A stretch of DNA of 64,000 nucleotides from Corynebacterium riegelii (GCF_016728505.1 NZ_CP068159.1:1364001-1428000); one strand, 5' to 3'; positions 1-16,452 are shown, counted from the stretch's first letter. Program-made: numbers and translations. Notes: a model not told the origin generated them from the sequence alone.

Positions 1-3655
<3,655 letters not shown>

Positions 3656-3772
3656 CAACACAACAAGCAAACACTGAATGTAACAGTGACTGTCGCGTCC
3701 ACTTTCCGGTATCTGACACACCACCCCTTGTACATAACAGGTAGTGGAACGCCATTACATGGCCCCCAAGAT

Positions 3773-3892
3773 GTGTCGGTGGTTGATAGCGGCAGGGAAA
3801 CGCCCGGTCCCATTCCGAACCCGGAAGCTAAGCCTGCCCGCGCTGATGGTACTGCACTCGGGAGGGTGTGGGAGAGTAGGTTACCGCCGACC
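3773..3892 (+). rRNA. 5S ribosomal RNA
   Basis: About 120 bases with the 5S landmarks: CGGTGGTTGATAGCGGCAGG at the 5' side, CCCGGTCCCATTCCGAACCC for loops B/C, and a 3' strand (TTACCGCCGAC) complementary to the 5' strand (GTCGGTGG). It is the last gene of the rrn operon and is followed closely by a strong terminator. Confidence 0.95.
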
Positions 3893-3914
3893 CAACAACT
3901 TCAAAACATGATCA

Positions 3915-3956
3915 AGCAGCCCGCCTGCCACACACGTGGCAGACGGGCTGCTTTTT
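3915..3956 (+). terminator. rho-independent terminator of the rrn operon
   Basis: A 17-bp stem with one mismatch (arms AGCAGCCCGCCTGCCAC and GTGGCAGACGGGCTGCT around an ACAC loop) is followed by TTTTTG. It lies about 22 bases after the 5S gene. Confidence 0.93.
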
Positions 3957-4389
3957 GTGTGTTTGTGCCCCCCGAATCCTGCTAGACGATAACGAAAAGA
4001 CACCTGTAAAACCCCAGGTCGAATGTGTACACACACGGCTGGAAACAACGTATCGACTAGCAACGTATCGACTAGCAGCGAATCGGTTGTGCACCGGTAG
4101 GCGCACATACTCTTGCTATTAGACCTTGTTCGTTTTTACCCCCGTCGGTTCGTGTGGCGAACACTTTGTAGTTCGCACTTTTCAATGCCTGGCCTGCATG
4201 TTCGCTGGCTGGGGAAGTAGTGCTTGGCTCTTCCATGCTGAAGCGAGCAATGGGCCTACCATTAGTGGATACTTTCCACCCCCGCGCATTTTTTGTGTTT
4301 AGTTTATTCGGGCCTACCACTTAGATTGATAGCGTTACCCGTCACAGTTTCCTATGACTGTGGTCCGTGCTTATTTGATGGAGTGGTCC
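3957..4389. other. intergenic region between rrn terminator and fatty-acid transporter
   Basis: No convincing gene. A minus-strand open frame of 82 codons (4072-4320) has no recognisable domain or ribosome site and is not called. The only visible structure is a perfect 15-bp tandem duplication at 4046-4075. The stretch must also carry the promoter of the transporter gene starting at 4390, but I cannot place it. Confidence 0.6.
4046..4075. repeat. 15-bp perfect tandem duplication
   Basis: CAACGTATCGACTAG occurs twice head to tail (4046-4060 and 4061-4075), followed by a degenerate third start (CAGCGAATCG). Confidence 0.9.
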
Positions 4390-5712
4390 ATGAATGCCTT
4401 AGCGAATGTCACTTCGCGCGTGGTTCAGCGTTATCTTCCGGACGCTTTTGTCCTCGCTATTTTGCTTACCTTCCTCGTGGTGCTGGCGGCTCTTGGGCTC
4501 ACCGATTCCACTCCGGTTGATGTAGTCAACTATTGGGGCGAGGGCTTCTCCAAGCTGTTTGTCTTTGGTATGCAAATGGCTCTCGTTCTCCTCACGGGCT
4601 TTGTTCTTGCACTCAGCCCCGTCGTGGAGAAGATGCTTGACAAACTGACGGATATCCCGAATACCCCAAACCAGGCCTACGCGTTGACGGCAGTGATCTC
4701 GTTCATTTGCTGCTACTTGAACTGGGGCCTTGGTCTGGTTGTTGGCGCGTTGGTTGCGCGTGAAATGGGTAAGAAGGTCAAGGGCCTTCACTTCCCGCTC
4801 GTTGTTGCTGCTGCGTATTCGGCTGAGATTGTGCGTGGCCCGTCTTCCTCAATCCCGGTGGTTATGGCAACGCCAGATCACTTCATGTACGAGGAGTTTG
4901 GCATCATCCCGGTCACTGAGACCTTGTACTCATGGTGGAACATTGTGGTGACGTTGTTGATCTTCGCTGCCATCGTTGCGTTCTACGCTTTCATCAAGGT
5001 TCCACAGGACCAGGTTGTGGGCTTTGTGGAAACCGTTGATGAGAAGGCTTTGGAAGTAGACGAGCCAGACAAGTCTGAAATGTCTTTCGCTGAGCGCTTG
5101 GATAACTCCCGTGTGCTGCTAATCCTTCTGGCGCTGCTGCCGTTGGCATACCTAGTTTTGCACTTCGCGGATAACGGCTTTGACATCAACCTGAATACCG
5201 TTATCCTCCTGTTCCTTACGCTTGCTCTCTTTGCCCACCGCAGCGTCAATCACTTCCTCGCTGCGGTACAGGAAGCAATCACCTCTACCCGCGGCATTAT
5301 TTTGCAGTTCCCGATTTACGCGGGCGTTGCCGGCATCATGTCGAATTCCGGTCTGGTTGAGGTCTTCTCTAACGCGTTTATCGGGATTGCCAACTCGGCT
5401 ACGTTCCCAGTGATCACGTTCTTGGTGGCCGGTTTGGTGAACATCTTTATTCCCTCCGGTGGTGGCCAGTGGGCAATTCAAGGCCCGGTCATGCTGGAAG
5501 CCGCGCAGGCAATCGGCGCAGATATTCCGCAGACGATCATGGCGTTTGCTTGGGGTGACTCCTGGACTAACCAGATTCAGCCGTTCTGGGCACTGCCGCT
5601 CTTGGGCGTGGCAGGGCTTAACGCGCGAAGCATTATGGGCTACTGCCTCGTGTGGCTGTTTATTACCGGCGTTATCATTGCGGCTACCTTCACTCTTTTG
5701 GCTGTTTTGTAA
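4390..5712 (+). CDS. atoE: short-chain fatty acid transporter (AtoE family)
   Basis: A 440-residue polytopic membrane protein that probably imports short-chain fatty acids such as acetoacetate or butyrate. It matches the AtoE/SCFA_trans family along its length: N-terminal ...RYLPDAFVLAILLT, INWG-like loop (NWGLGLVVGALVAREMGKK), the signature PSGGGQWAIQGP and the C-terminal QPFWALPLLGVAGL. I chose the ATG at 4390 because it has a GGAG site seven bases upstream and the family start begins just before the VVQRYLPD motif; an in-frame ATG at 4354 lacks a ribosome site. A loop near the middle (about residues 215-235) is acidic and lacks membrane segments. The MFS gene starts 14 bases after the stop, so they are probably cotranscribed. 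Substrate identity is inferred from the family. Confidence 0.88.
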   Translation: MNALANVTSRVVQRYLPDAFVLAILLTFLVVLAALGLTDSTPVDVVNYWGEGFSKLFVFGMQMALVLLTGFVLALSPVVEKMLDKLTDIPNTPNQAYALTAVISFICCYLNWGLGLVVGALVAREMGKKVKGLHFPLVVAAAYSAEIVRGPSSSIPVVMATPDHFMYEEFGIIPVTETLYSWWNIVVTLLIFAAIVAFYAFIKVPQDQVVGFVETVDEKALEVDEPDKSEMSFAERLDNSRVLLILLALLPLAYLVLHFADNGFDINLNTVILLFLTLALFAHRSVNHFLAAVQEAITSTRGIILQFPIYAGVAGIMSNSGLVEVFSNAFIGIANSATFPVITFLVAGLVNIFIPSGGGQWAIQGPVMLEAAQAIGADIPQTIMAFAWGDSWTNQIQPFWALPLLGVAGLNARSIMGYCLVWLFITGVIIAATFTLLAVL

Positions 5713-5726
5713 GAAATCTGGAGCAT

Positions 5727-6854
5727 ATGTTTAACGGATCCCGTTCGCAGCATCTGCAAACGCAGATGCTGTATTTGGGCGGTCTGATCGGGCCGATGGC
5801 ATCGCAAACGCTGATCGCCATGGTGCCCGATATGGCGGTGACGTTTGGGAAGACGGTGCAGGAAGCATCGTTTGTGGTCACCCTGTACATGATTCCGTTT
5901 GCGTCGTTGATGCTGTTCTCATCGGCGCTGGTTCGCTACACCGCGCCCCACACGGTGATCAAATGGGCGTATGCGCTGACGTTTATCGGCTCACTGATCT
6001 GTTTCCTCGCGCCGACGTGGACGATGTTCCTGTCTGGCGTGCTGGTGATGTCGGTATCAAACGCATTTACGCTGCCGATTCTCCAGATCATTCTGCGCAA
6101 TACGGTCCCGGCGGGGCAGTTGGGTCAGGCGTTGGGGCGCTACTTTGCTATGCAGTCCCTTGGCAATTGTGCGGGGCCGTTGGTGGCAGGTGCGGCGTCG
6201 TTAGTCAACTGGAAGCTCATGCATGTGGCCGTAATGGTGCTTGCGGGGTTGATGGTGGTGGTGGGGGTGCCGGCGTCGGAAAGGATCCCGAAGAGCTCCG
6301 TCAAGGAAAAGGTGGCGTGGGGGACCATGATCATTCATATCCTGACCGTGCTTGCGGTAGGTGTGAGCATCATCGGTATGACTACGGTGTTGACGATTCA
6401 CTTGCAGTCCGTGTTTGGGATGCCCGCATCTACACGCGGCCTGGTGATCATGGTTGGCGGACTGGCGGCGTTCTTCTTCGCGCCAAAGATTGGTGCTTCG
6501 GTGGATCGCTTCGGGGCGCTGAAGATTCTGACTGCGTGTGCGGTGACGGGAGCGCTCGCGGTGGCATCGATGGCGCACCTGCCGTGGGCGATCGGTATCG
6601 CAGTGCTCTGGGGCATCGCCATGACCAGTGCGCAAGGCCTACAAACCACCGTGTCTTACTCGGTGTTGCGCACACCAGGCGGCGCAGGATTCAACGCTGT
6701 GGTGCTCTCCGCCCGCTTCTTCGGCCTGGCGCTCACCCCGCTGCTGATTCTGCCGATCTACTTAAATTCCATCATTGCCGGTTTTACGGTGCCGGCGTGT
6801 GTGCTGCTGGTGGCACTCGCCTTGCAATGGGGCGCAAGCAAACGCGCTAAATAA
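5727..6854 (+). CDS. MFS transporter
   Basis: A 375-residue hydrophobic protein with about 12 predicted membrane segments and the look of a drug/metabolite exporter of the major facilitator superfamily. Visible features are an N-terminal LGGLIGPMASQTLIAMVPDM segment, a first-helix TFGKTVQEASFVVTLYM region typical of DHA-type antiporters, and a central hydrophilic loop (SERIPKSSVKEK). The ATG at 5727 is preceded by TCTGGAG at 5-10 bases; a longer in-frame reading from 5652 would overlap the upstream gene and lacks a ribosome site. It sits 14 bases after the fatty-acid transporter, probably in the same operon. The transported compound cannot be told from the sequence. Confidence 0.82.
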   Translation: MFNGSRSQHLQTQMLYLGGLIGPMASQTLIAMVPDMAVTFGKTVQEASFVVTLYMIPFASLMLFSSALVRYTAPHTVIKWAYALTFIGSLICFLAPTWTMFLSGVLVMSVSNAFTLPILQIILRNTVPAGQLGQALGRYFAMQSLGNCAGPLVAGAASLVNWKLMHVAVMVLAGLMVVVGVPASERIPKSSVKEKVAWGTMIIHILTVLAVGVSIIGMTTVLTIHLQSVFGMPASTRGLVIMVGGLAAFFFAPKIGASVDRFGALKILTACAVTGALAVASMAHLPWAIGIAVLWGIAMTSAQGLQTTVSYSVLRTPGGAGFNAVVLSARFFGLALTPLLILPIYLNSIIAGFTVPACVLLVALALQWGASKRAK

Positions 6855-6859
6855 ACGCC

Positions 6860-7513
6860 CTAGATAACCGCAAGGCCCTTCTTTGAGGCCTGCAGCAGCT
6901 TATCGTTCTTGCGGGCGCGGTTGAGCATCTCCCACTGACGCTGCGGGATCGCCGCCTGGGCGGTCTCAACAACGGACGCGTCCGGGGTGCCCCACACAAT
7001 CGGCATCGGGGTGATCGCCTGCCAGTGCTCTTTGTCGTGCGTGGAGCGCTGCGCGCCAACCGCGGCAACCGGCACCTTCGTCCCAACCGCGTTGCTTTCC
7101 TGCGGCAAGGGGCGCACGATTTGCGACGCCAACGCCCACCTCTCCTTCTGCCCCGGATCCACATTCGCGTTCACCAGCGCAGTGACGGTAATGGTGGTGC
7201 CAACGTTTTCAGTGATCATGGCGGGTGCCAGCGGATTGTCGTTATACAGCTGCTGCGGGCTGACCACGCCGCGGGGGATAACAAGGGCGACAATCAACAT
7301 CATCACGCCAAACAGCACCAGGCCGAGGGAACCGAGGAGGTGCCAGGGGGAGGCGGGGTCTACAAGAAACCAGATGGCCACACCGGCGGCCACGCTGATG
7401 GCAAATAGTGAGATGCCGGAGATCACGAGGTACTTGGTGTTGCGCAGCAGCTCATTGTGCTGCTTGGCGTACGCCTCGTCCACGTCGAATTTGAATACGT
7501 GCATGTCGCTCAT
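6860..7513 (-). CDS. DUF3239-like membrane protein
   Basis: A 217-residue protein with two membrane segments near the N-terminus (about residues 25-47 and 55-80) and a soluble C-terminal domain of about 130 residues. The N-terminal motif FDVDEAYAKQHNELLRNTK resembles the corynebacterial family I remember as DUF3239; that assignment is from memory. The ATG at 7513 is preferred to the one at 7522 because it gives the expected short N-terminus. It converges on the MFS gene with five bases between the stop codons. No function is known to me. Confidence 0.7.
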   Translation of the reverse strand: MSDMHVFKFDVDEAYAKQHNELLRNTKYLVISGISLFAISVAAGVAIWFLVDPASPWHLLGSLGLVLFGVMMLIVALVIPRGVVSPQQLYNDNPLAPAMITENVGTTITVTALVNANVDPGQKERWALASQIVRPLPQESNAVGTKVPVAAVGAQRSTHDKEHWQAITPMPIVWGTPDASVVETAQAAIPQRQWEMLNRARKNDKLLQASKKGLAVI

Positions 7514-7539
7514 GGGGTACAAGTCTAGATGGCGGCTGT

Positions 7540-9180
7540 TTAGATGTCGTCAGCGTCTACAAGCCTGTAGGCGTAGCCTTGCTCCGCTAAAAAGCGTTGG
7601 CGGCGCAGGGCGTATTCGGCATCAAGCGTGTCGCGCGCGACCACGGTGTAAAACAGTGCCTCGGCGCCGTCGGCCTTCGGACGCAGCAGCCGGCCCAGGC
7701 GTTGCGCTTCCTCCTGACGGGAGCCAAACGTGCCGGAGACCTGGATGGCCACGGCTGCCTCTGGCAGGTCGATGGAGAAGTTCGCCACCTTGGACACCAC
7801 AAGGGTGGAGATCTCGCCGTCCCGGAACGCTTGGAAGGCGGTTTCGCGTTTTTTGGTGGACGTTGTGCCGTCGATAAGCTGAGCCCCAATGTGCTGGGCA
7901 ATCTCTTCCAGCTGGTCAACGTAGGCGCCGATGATCAAGGTCTGCTTGCCGGCATGTTGGGCCAGTAGCTTTTCGACGACCTCTAGCTTCCCCCGCGAGC
8001 ACGCCGCCAGGCGGTAGCGCTCACGCGTTTCGGCGCTGGCGTAGACGAGCCGCTCCTCCGCGGTGAGTGTGGTGCGCACTTCGACGCATTCGGCGGTGGC
8101 GATGTAGCCGGCCATTTCGAGTTCTTTCCAGGGGGCGTCGTAACGCTTGGGGCCGATGAGGGAGAAGACGTCGTCCTCGCGGCCGTCCTCACGCACGAGC
8201 GTGGCGGTCAGGCCCAGGCGGCGGCGTGACTGCAGGTCGGCGGCCATACGGAAGACGGGGGCGGGGAGGAGATGGACTTCGTCGTAAATAATCAGGCCCC
8301 AATCGCGGGAGTCAAAGAGTTCGAGCGCCTTGTACTCGCCCTTGGTTTTGCGGGTGACCACTTGGTAGGTGGCGATGGTGACGGGGCGGATTTCTTTGCG
8401 CTCACCGGAGTACTCGCCGATTTCCTCAGGTGTGAGCGTGGTGCGGCGCAACAGCTCGTCGCGCCACTGGCGGCCAGCGACCGTGTTGGTAACCAGGATG
8501 AGCGTGGTGGTCTGCGCTTGCGCCATGGATGCCGCGCCCACGATGGTTTTACCCGCGCCGCAGGGCAAGACGACCACGCCGGAACCGCCCTCCCAGAAGG
8601 ACTCGGTGGCGTACTGCTGATAATCGCGCAACTCCCAGCCGTCGTGGTTGAGTGCGATCGGGTGGGATTCGCCGTCGACGTAGCCCGCGAGGTCCTCTAC
8701 CGGCCAGCCCAGCTTGATCAGCTCCTGTTTGATCTGGCCGCGTGAGGACGGATGCACTGGCACCGTCACCTGGTCAATCGGCCGAGAAACCAACGGCTGG
8801 ATTTTCTTGCTGTGAAGGACTTCCGTGAGAATCAGCGGGTCATCCGACTCCAGGATCAGACCGTGCGCCGGGTGCTTGATCAGTTTGAGGCGGCCGTAGC
8901 GCGCCATGGTCTCCGCGACGTCAATGAGCAGCGCCTGCGGGACAGGGAAGCGGGAGTAGCGCTCCAGTACGTCCACGGCCTGCTCCGCGTCGAAGCCCGC
9001 GGCACGCGCGTTCCACAACGCCAGCGGGGTGATGCGGTAGGTGTGCACGTGCTCAGGTGCGCGCTCAAGCTCCGCAAACGGGGCGAGCGCCGCGCGGGCT
9101 TTCGCAGCGTCTGGGTGCGCGACCTCAAGCAGTACGGTCTTGTCCGATTGGACGATTAGCGGGCCGTCGCCGAGTGCCAT
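7540..9180 (-). CDS. DNA repair helicase, bacterial XPB
   Basis: A 546-residue superfamily-2 DNA helicase of the bacterial XPB type, presumed 3'-5' unwinding in repair. Residues 1-150 are the N-terminal XPB/Ssl2-like domain. Then come Walker A PCGAGKT (206-212), the DEVH box (300-303), TAT motif III (325-327) followed by a RED-like REDG, and C-terminal motif VI QRLGRLLRP. The ATG at 9180 has an AGGAGG site directly upstream and gives the usual family length of about 550; a longer in-frame reading to 9327 would overlap the ABC permease gene. The gene ends 27 bases from the DUF3239-like gene. A protein sharing the XPB N-terminal domain type lies at 14184-16202, a pairing common in Actinobacteria. 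Confidence 0.92.
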   Translation of the reverse strand: MALGDGPLIVQSDKTVLLEVAHPDAAKARAALAPFAELERAPEHVHTYRITPLALWNARAAGFDAEQAVDVLERYSRFPVPQALLIDVAETMARYGRLKLIKHPAHGLILESDDPLILTEVLHSKKIQPLVSRPIDQVTVPVHPSSRGQIKQELIKLGWPVEDLAGYVDGESHPIALNHDGWELRDYQQYATESFWEGGSGVVVLPCGAGKTIVGAASMAQAQTTTLILVTNTVAGRQWRDELLRRTTLTPEEIGEYSGERKEIRPVTIATYQVVTRKTKGEYKALELFDSRDWGLIIYDEVHLLPAPVFRMAADLQSRRRLGLTATLVREDGREDDVFSLIGPKRYDAPWKELEMAGYIATAECVEVRTTLTAEERLVYASAETRERYRLAACSRGKLEVVEKLLAQHAGKQTLIIGAYVDQLEEIAQHIGAQLIDGTTSTKKRETAFQAFRDGEISTLVVSKVANFSIDLPEAAVAIQVSGTFGSRQEEAQRLGRLLRPKADGAEALFYTVVARDTLDAEYALRRQRFLAEQGYAYRLVDADDI

Positions 9181-9242
9181 GCGATCTACTCCTCCTGATA
9201 GTAGGCGTAGGTAGTCTACGGGCATGGCTGCGAAGTCCTGCG

Positions 9243-10436
9243 CTATCCCCTCCGCAGCACCTGCGACCACTTGGTCACGCTGCCGTTGTTGAGGATCGTG
9301 CGTTTGTAAATGCGGGCGGCACCCCACACGACGAGGACGGTGGTGACCGCAGCGAGTGCGAAGGAGCCCGCGAGCTGGACGGCGGTGAAGTCACCAGCTG
9401 CGTAGGTCAGGGGCGCGGCGAAGATGGAAAACGGCGGGATCCAGCTGACGACCTGCATGAAGGTGGTGTCGGTGTTGGACCAGCCAAACGACGGGATGTA
9501 CACGCACGCCATCAGCAGAATCAGGATCGGCATCTGGGTGGACTGCAGGTCCTCGGTGCGCTGCACCATCGCGCCGGCGGCGGCGTAGAGGCCGCCGAAG
9601 AACAGCATGGATAGCAGCCAGGCGATAAGCAGGATGGGGAGGACGGACCAGTCGATTTCTACGTCGTCGATAAGACCCGAGACCTTCAGGCCGACGCCGC
9701 CGACAGCGAGCAGCACCGCGGTAGCGAGGAAGCCGAAGACGACGGTGCCCAACAGTTTGCCGGCGAGGAAGTCCAGCGGACGAACGGAGGCCAAGATGAG
9801 CTCGACGACGCGAGACGACTTTTCCTCGGTGACGCGGCTGCCCACCTGGGCGACAAACGTGATCACAGTGAGCATGACCACGATCAGCGCGAAGAGGGTG
9901 GTCAGCAGGCGGGTCAATAGCTGCGCGGTGTCGTCACCTTCGGTGTCGTTGATGTCCACCGGCACAACGTTGATCTGCGGGGAGGCAGCCTCGTAGTCGG
10001 CGGGGCTGATGCCCAGGTTGCTTAGGGTTTCGGCGCGCGCCTGCTGTTGGGAGAGGGCGTCGAGGCCGGTGAGGACGGTGGTGGAGGGGGAGCCGTCGGC
10101 AAGGACCTCCCAGTTGTCGTCCTCGACAATCAGGGCGGCCTCCACGTCGCCGTCGCGGACTAACTGTTCGGCTTCGTTGCGGTCGGTGGCGGTTTGGGCG
10201 TCGTAGCCGGCGTCGTCGAGAAGCTGCTCTGCGATGCCCACGGCGGCGATGGCCGGGCCGCCGGCTTCCGCTTCGGCGTCGTCCTTGTTTTTCATCCAGG
10301 TGCCGAAGCCGATCATGCCGAACATGGCCAGCAACATGATCACGAGCGTGACAATGACGCCCTTCTTCAGCAGCAGAATCTGCACCTCGCGCTTCGCGGT
10401 GGTGGTGATGGTGTGCATGGGGGAGTAGGTATTCAT
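9243..10436 (-). CDS. ABC-2 type exporter permease (NatB-like)
   Basis: A 397-residue permease. One N-terminal membrane segment (about residues 25-47) is followed by a large extracytoplasmic domain (about 50-175) and five or six C-terminal membrane segments, the layout of NatB/YhaP-type ABC-2 proteins. The cytoplasmic SRVTEEKSSRVVELILASV stretch after the second segment is characteristic of this family. The start codon overlaps the stop of the ATPase gene by one base (TAATG), so the two are translationally coupled. It probably forms an exporter with that ATPase. Na+ or drug export is only a family-level guess. Confidence 0.88.
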   Translation of the reverse strand: MNTYSPMHTITTTAKREVQILLLKKGVIVTLVIMLLAMFGMIGFGTWMKNKDDAEAEAGGPAIAAVGIAEQLLDDAGYDAQTATDRNEAEQLVRDGDVEAALIVEDDNWEVLADGSPSTTVLTGLDALSQQQARAETLSNLGISPADYEAASPQINVVPVDINDTEGDDTAQLLTRLLTTLFALIVVMLTVITFVAQVGSRVTEEKSSRVVELILASVRPLDFLAGKLLGTVVFGFLATAVLLAVGGVGLKVSGLIDDVEIDWSVLPILLIAWLLSMLFFGGLYAAAGAMVQRTEDLQSTQMPILILLMACVYIPSFGWSNTDTTFMQVVSWIPPFSIFAAPLTYAAGDFTAVQLAGSFALAAVTTVLVVWGAARIYKRTILNNGSVTKWSQVLRRG

Positions 10437-11314
10437 TACTTCACAACCTCCTTGAACAGCTCGGCCAGATCCGGCACAACGCGGGTGAACTCGTGGACTG
10501 GGCCAGCGGCCATTGCGGCGCGGAGGATCGCCTGGTCGTTGTCGGCGGAGTTGGTTTCTAGGGTGACGTGGGTGGGGGTATCGCTAATAAGCGTGGCACC
10601 TTCGGGGATCCAGCCGCGCGCCTGCGTACCGACGCGGAAGCGCACCGGGCCGCCCGAGCGCAGCTCATCGACGGTGCCTTCGGCGACCATGCGGCCGCGG
10701 GTGACAATGCCGATGCGGTCGCACAGCCGCTGCACCAAGTCGAGCTGGTGCGAGGAGAAGATCACCGGCACGCCGGCGCGGGCGCGGTCGGTAAGCATCG
10801 TGCTCATCACGTCTACGGCGACGGGGTCGAGGCCGGAGAACGGCTCGTCAAGAATGAGCACCTCCGGATCGTGGATCAGCGAAGCTGCCAACTGCACGCG
10901 CTGCTGGTTGCCCAGGGAGAGGTCGTCGAGCTTGTCGCCCAGACGCTCGCCGAGGCCCAACTCTTCGAGCAGTTCGGTGCCGCGCTGCTTGGCGGCTGCG
11001 CCGTCGACGCCGTGGAGTTTGGCCAGGAAGATCAACTGATCAAGGATCTTCTCCTTGCCGTAGAGGCCGCGCTCTTCGGGCATGTAACCGATGCGGCGAC
11101 GGGAGTCGTCGTCAAGCGGTTGCCCATCGAGGAGCACCTCGCCAGAATCGGCGCTGAGCACGCCTAACGCGATGCGCATCGTGGTCGATTTTCCGGCGCC
11201 GTTGGAACCGACGAAGCCGTACATCTCTCCGTCGCGGACGGTGAAGTCCATCCCGTCGAGGGCCTGAACGTCGCCGAAGCGCTTGTAGAGGTCCTGAATC
11301 TGAAACGTAGTCAC
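10436..11314 (-). CDS. ABC transporter ATP-binding protein (NatA-like)
   Basis: A 292-residue ABC ATPase with Walker A GSNGAGKST (about 37-45), signature LSLGNQQRVQLA, Walker B VLILDEPFSGLDP and an H-loop (SSHQLDLVQRLCD). A C-terminal extension of about 80 residues after the ATPase core resembles the DUF4162 domain of NatA-type proteins. It is followed by its permease with a one-base overlap. The start at 11314 lies 56 bases from the divergent dehydrogenase gene, so both promoters share a very short region. Confidence 0.92.
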   Translation of the reverse strand: MTTFQIQDLYKRFGDVQALDGMDFTVRDGEMYGFVGSNGAGKSTTMRIALGVLSADSGEVLLDGQPLDDDSRRRIGYMPEERGLYGKEKILDQLIFLAKLHGVDGAAAKQRGTELLEELGLGERLGDKLDDLSLGNQQRVQLAASLIHDPEVLILDEPFSGLDPVAVDVMSTMLTDRARAGVPVIFSSHQLDLVQRLCDRIGIVTRGRMVAEGTVDELRSGGPVRFRVGTQARGWIPEGATLISDTPTHVTLETNSADNDQAILRAAMAAGPVHEFTRVVPDLAELFKEVVK

Positions 11315-11358
11315 CCGGCCAAAACTAGCAAAAGATATGACGTTGCGTGAGGCGGGTT

Positions 11359-11364
11359 TATCAT
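11359..11364 (+). promoter_or_regulatory. -10 box for leaderless dehydrogenase mRNA
   Basis: TATCAT ends six bases before the ATG at 11371. No ribosome site is visible, so transcription probably starts at or next to the A of the start codon. Confidence 0.55.
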
Positions 11365-11370
11365 GGACCC

Positions 11371-14183
<2,813 letters not shown>

Positions 14184-14187
<4 letters not shown>

Positions 14188-16202
14188 GCCAGCACCACTT
14201 TGGTGATGCGGGGTAGGGCGATGCGCACGACGCGGTCGGATGCTTCGTCCAGCGCATCCACCTGCCCGGCGCTAACGCTCAGCGGCAGCACGGTCAGCAT
14301 GCGCCCGCGCCCGTTTTTGTCCACATACCCCAGGCGCACGTGGCGGCGCCCACGCGCGGCAGCCCGCAGGGTTTCCAGGTTGTCGCCGTCAGCTTCCGGT
14401 TCCTCGTCGGGGCTTTCCAGCTTTGCGACGATCCGCGCAACCTCCCCATCCGCCACCCCACGCACCCGCGGGATGGTCGACGGCGTTGCCGGCACCAGTG
14501 CCGGCTCCGGCGCAATGTTCAGCTCTGCGCCTTGGGCGTTTTCCGCCACCGGCTGCAGGCCCGCTTGGCGCAGCTGCGCCAAGAGTTGGGAAAGCGGAAT
14601 CTCCGCGATGGCGGCGGTGGGGGCGAGGGGACGTAGGGCGTCGATAAGCGAAATGGCCCTGGTGATCAGCGCTGGGTCCTCGCTGCGAATGTAGCTGAGC
14701 GCTTCGCCGGCGCGGATGGTGCCGTGGTTGCGCGCGACGTCATCAACCATGAAGCTCAGGGCCTGGGGGACATCTCCCATGACGTGTGCGGCGAGCCATT
14801 CGTGGAGTTGGGGTGCAGTCATACCGCCGCTAAATGCGCGGCGCAGGCTGGCTTCGGAGACCCGCCAAACGCTGGCCAAGCCCGGGGACTCCATGTCGGC
14901 GAAACGCTCCAACACGCGCGCAACATCGCCAGTCAGCGGCCCGGGGGCGAGCACCGTCATGTCAGCCTGGGCAATCAGCGTGTCCACTTCGGGAGGAACG
15001 AGGGTGGCTGCGGCGGCAACGTCGCCACCTTCCAACACTGCGTGAAGCGGTGAGGAGGCCGCGCCAAGCGCCAACGCGCCAACCTGCTCAGCCTCGGCGA
15101 CTACTGCGTTGATCAGCGCGTCGCGCATGGCGGCGGCAGACAGGGGAGCGTGAAAAAGCAGCATCTCTTTGTTGCCGCCGGCGCGCAGGATATCCATGCG
15201 GGCATGTCTCACATCAGGCGCGTGGCTTTCTGAAGACAAAAGCCTGTGGCCCTGGTCAATGCGCCATGGGGAGGCGACCCAGCCGGCGAGCACGATCGCC
15301 CACTGTTCTTTTAACGTGGCGTCGAGCCAGCTCAGCGCGTCACGCGTCGCGGCGAGCGCATCAGCGTCTTCCACCGGGTCCACATTTCCGCGGCCGACAA
15401 GACCTGCGGATTCGCCGACGGTGATCAGAAACGTTGGATCAAACCCCAGCTCTTTTGTCAGCGCAGTCAGTGCGCGCACGCCGACCGTGCTGTCCTTGTT
15501 CAGCGTCACCGGCTGCGCCAACAAGCGCGTGAGCAGCTGGCGCATCTGGCGCACGGCCTCTAAGCCTTGCGCGGTCGCGGCTTCATCCACCGCGTGCTGG
15601 TCTACCTCTGGCTGCTCTGGCTCCACCAGCGGGTAGATGCGCGGGGTCTGGCCGACCAGCGCTTCGCGGACGGGCCGCGGCAGCCGCACGGTTGCGCCGT
15701 CAACGCGCACCAGCATTTGCTTGGCTATCAGGCGGGCAACGGGGGTATCCGGATCCGCATCGGGTGCCGCCGCCTTCGTGGTGCCCACGCCACCTGCGCG
15801 CGCCAGGGTTTCCAGCACTTTGCGCTCGTTGGCATCAAGCTTTTCGACGCCTTCGCGCACCCCCTCCGGCGCCACATCCGATACCCTCCACCCGGCCGGC
15901 AAGGCGCTGAGGGTGCCGGCAGCAATGCGCACAGCGTCGGCGGGGCCGGTGATCAGGGCGCGCTCCCGTAGACGCTCTAGCTGCAGGTCAAGGCCCGTGG
16001 TGTCAACCGGGTCAAGCTCCGCACCACGGTCTGCCAGCTGCTCTAGTGCGTGCAGGTCTGCCGCGTTGAGCGTGCGCAGCGCCCGTGAGACAGAACCCGG
16101 CAGTCCAAGGCGTGTGCGCAGGGACGCCTGCGTTGGGGGAAGAGGGAAGAACGCGTCCGGGCGGGTGCGAATTAGTGCTCGAAGCTGATCCTCAGTAAAC
16201 AT
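14184..16202 (-). CDS. helicase-associated protein with XPB/Ssl2-like N-terminal domain
   Basis: A 672-residue protein without Walker motifs, so not itself a helicase. The N-terminal half is a winged-helix-rich region (about residues 1-200) and the middle (about 340-460) resembles the Helicase_C_3/XPB N-terminal domain seen in the XPB helicase at 7540-9180. The C-terminus (about 600-670) is a small beta domain (RRHVRLGYVDKNGRGRMLTV) like a WYL ligand-binding module. Proteins of this architecture accompany XPB in many Actinobacteria and may act with it, but this is inference. It ends in a four-base overlap with the convergent dehydrogenase gene. Confidence 0.75.
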
Positions 16203-16254
16203 TTCCGCACAATCCTACGTGCGTTTCTGCCCAGAACGTGAAAGAATAAGACGC

Positions 16255-16452
16255 ATGGCTAAAGATGCAGAGAAGATTGGGCGCGCGAACCCGGCTTGGC
16301 CCACGAACGTTCCTGGTAATGGTCACCCGGTGACCGAGATCTCCTCCAAGCTGGCTGGCGCAAGCAGCCCGTTTGGCAATGAGCTGGTGTTGCCGATGCC
16401 GCCGGAGCAGACCGGCTACGTGCACACCACGTCCCGTCTCAACGGCGAGTAA
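16255..16452 (+). CDS. small conserved corynebacterial protein, unknown function
   Basis: A 65-residue hydrophilic protein starting MAKDAEKIGRANPAWP and ending in SRLNGE. It has no membrane segment and no motif I recognise. The ATG at 16255 is 52 bases from the divergent start of the helicase-associated protein, and a strong terminator follows the stop by 22 bases, which supports a real transcription unit. Proline-rich and tryptophan-containing patches (NPAWPTNVPGNGHP) suggest an unstructured or protein-binding peptide. Confidence 0.65.
   Translation: MAKDAEKIGRANPAWPTNVPGNGHPVTEISSKLAGASSPFGNELVLPMPPEQTGYVHTTSRLNGE

Noticed and set aside
4072..4320. 82-codon minus-strand frame between rrn and the fatty-acid transporter
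   Set aside because: No ribosome site, no recognisable domain, and it ends inside the tandem duplication.
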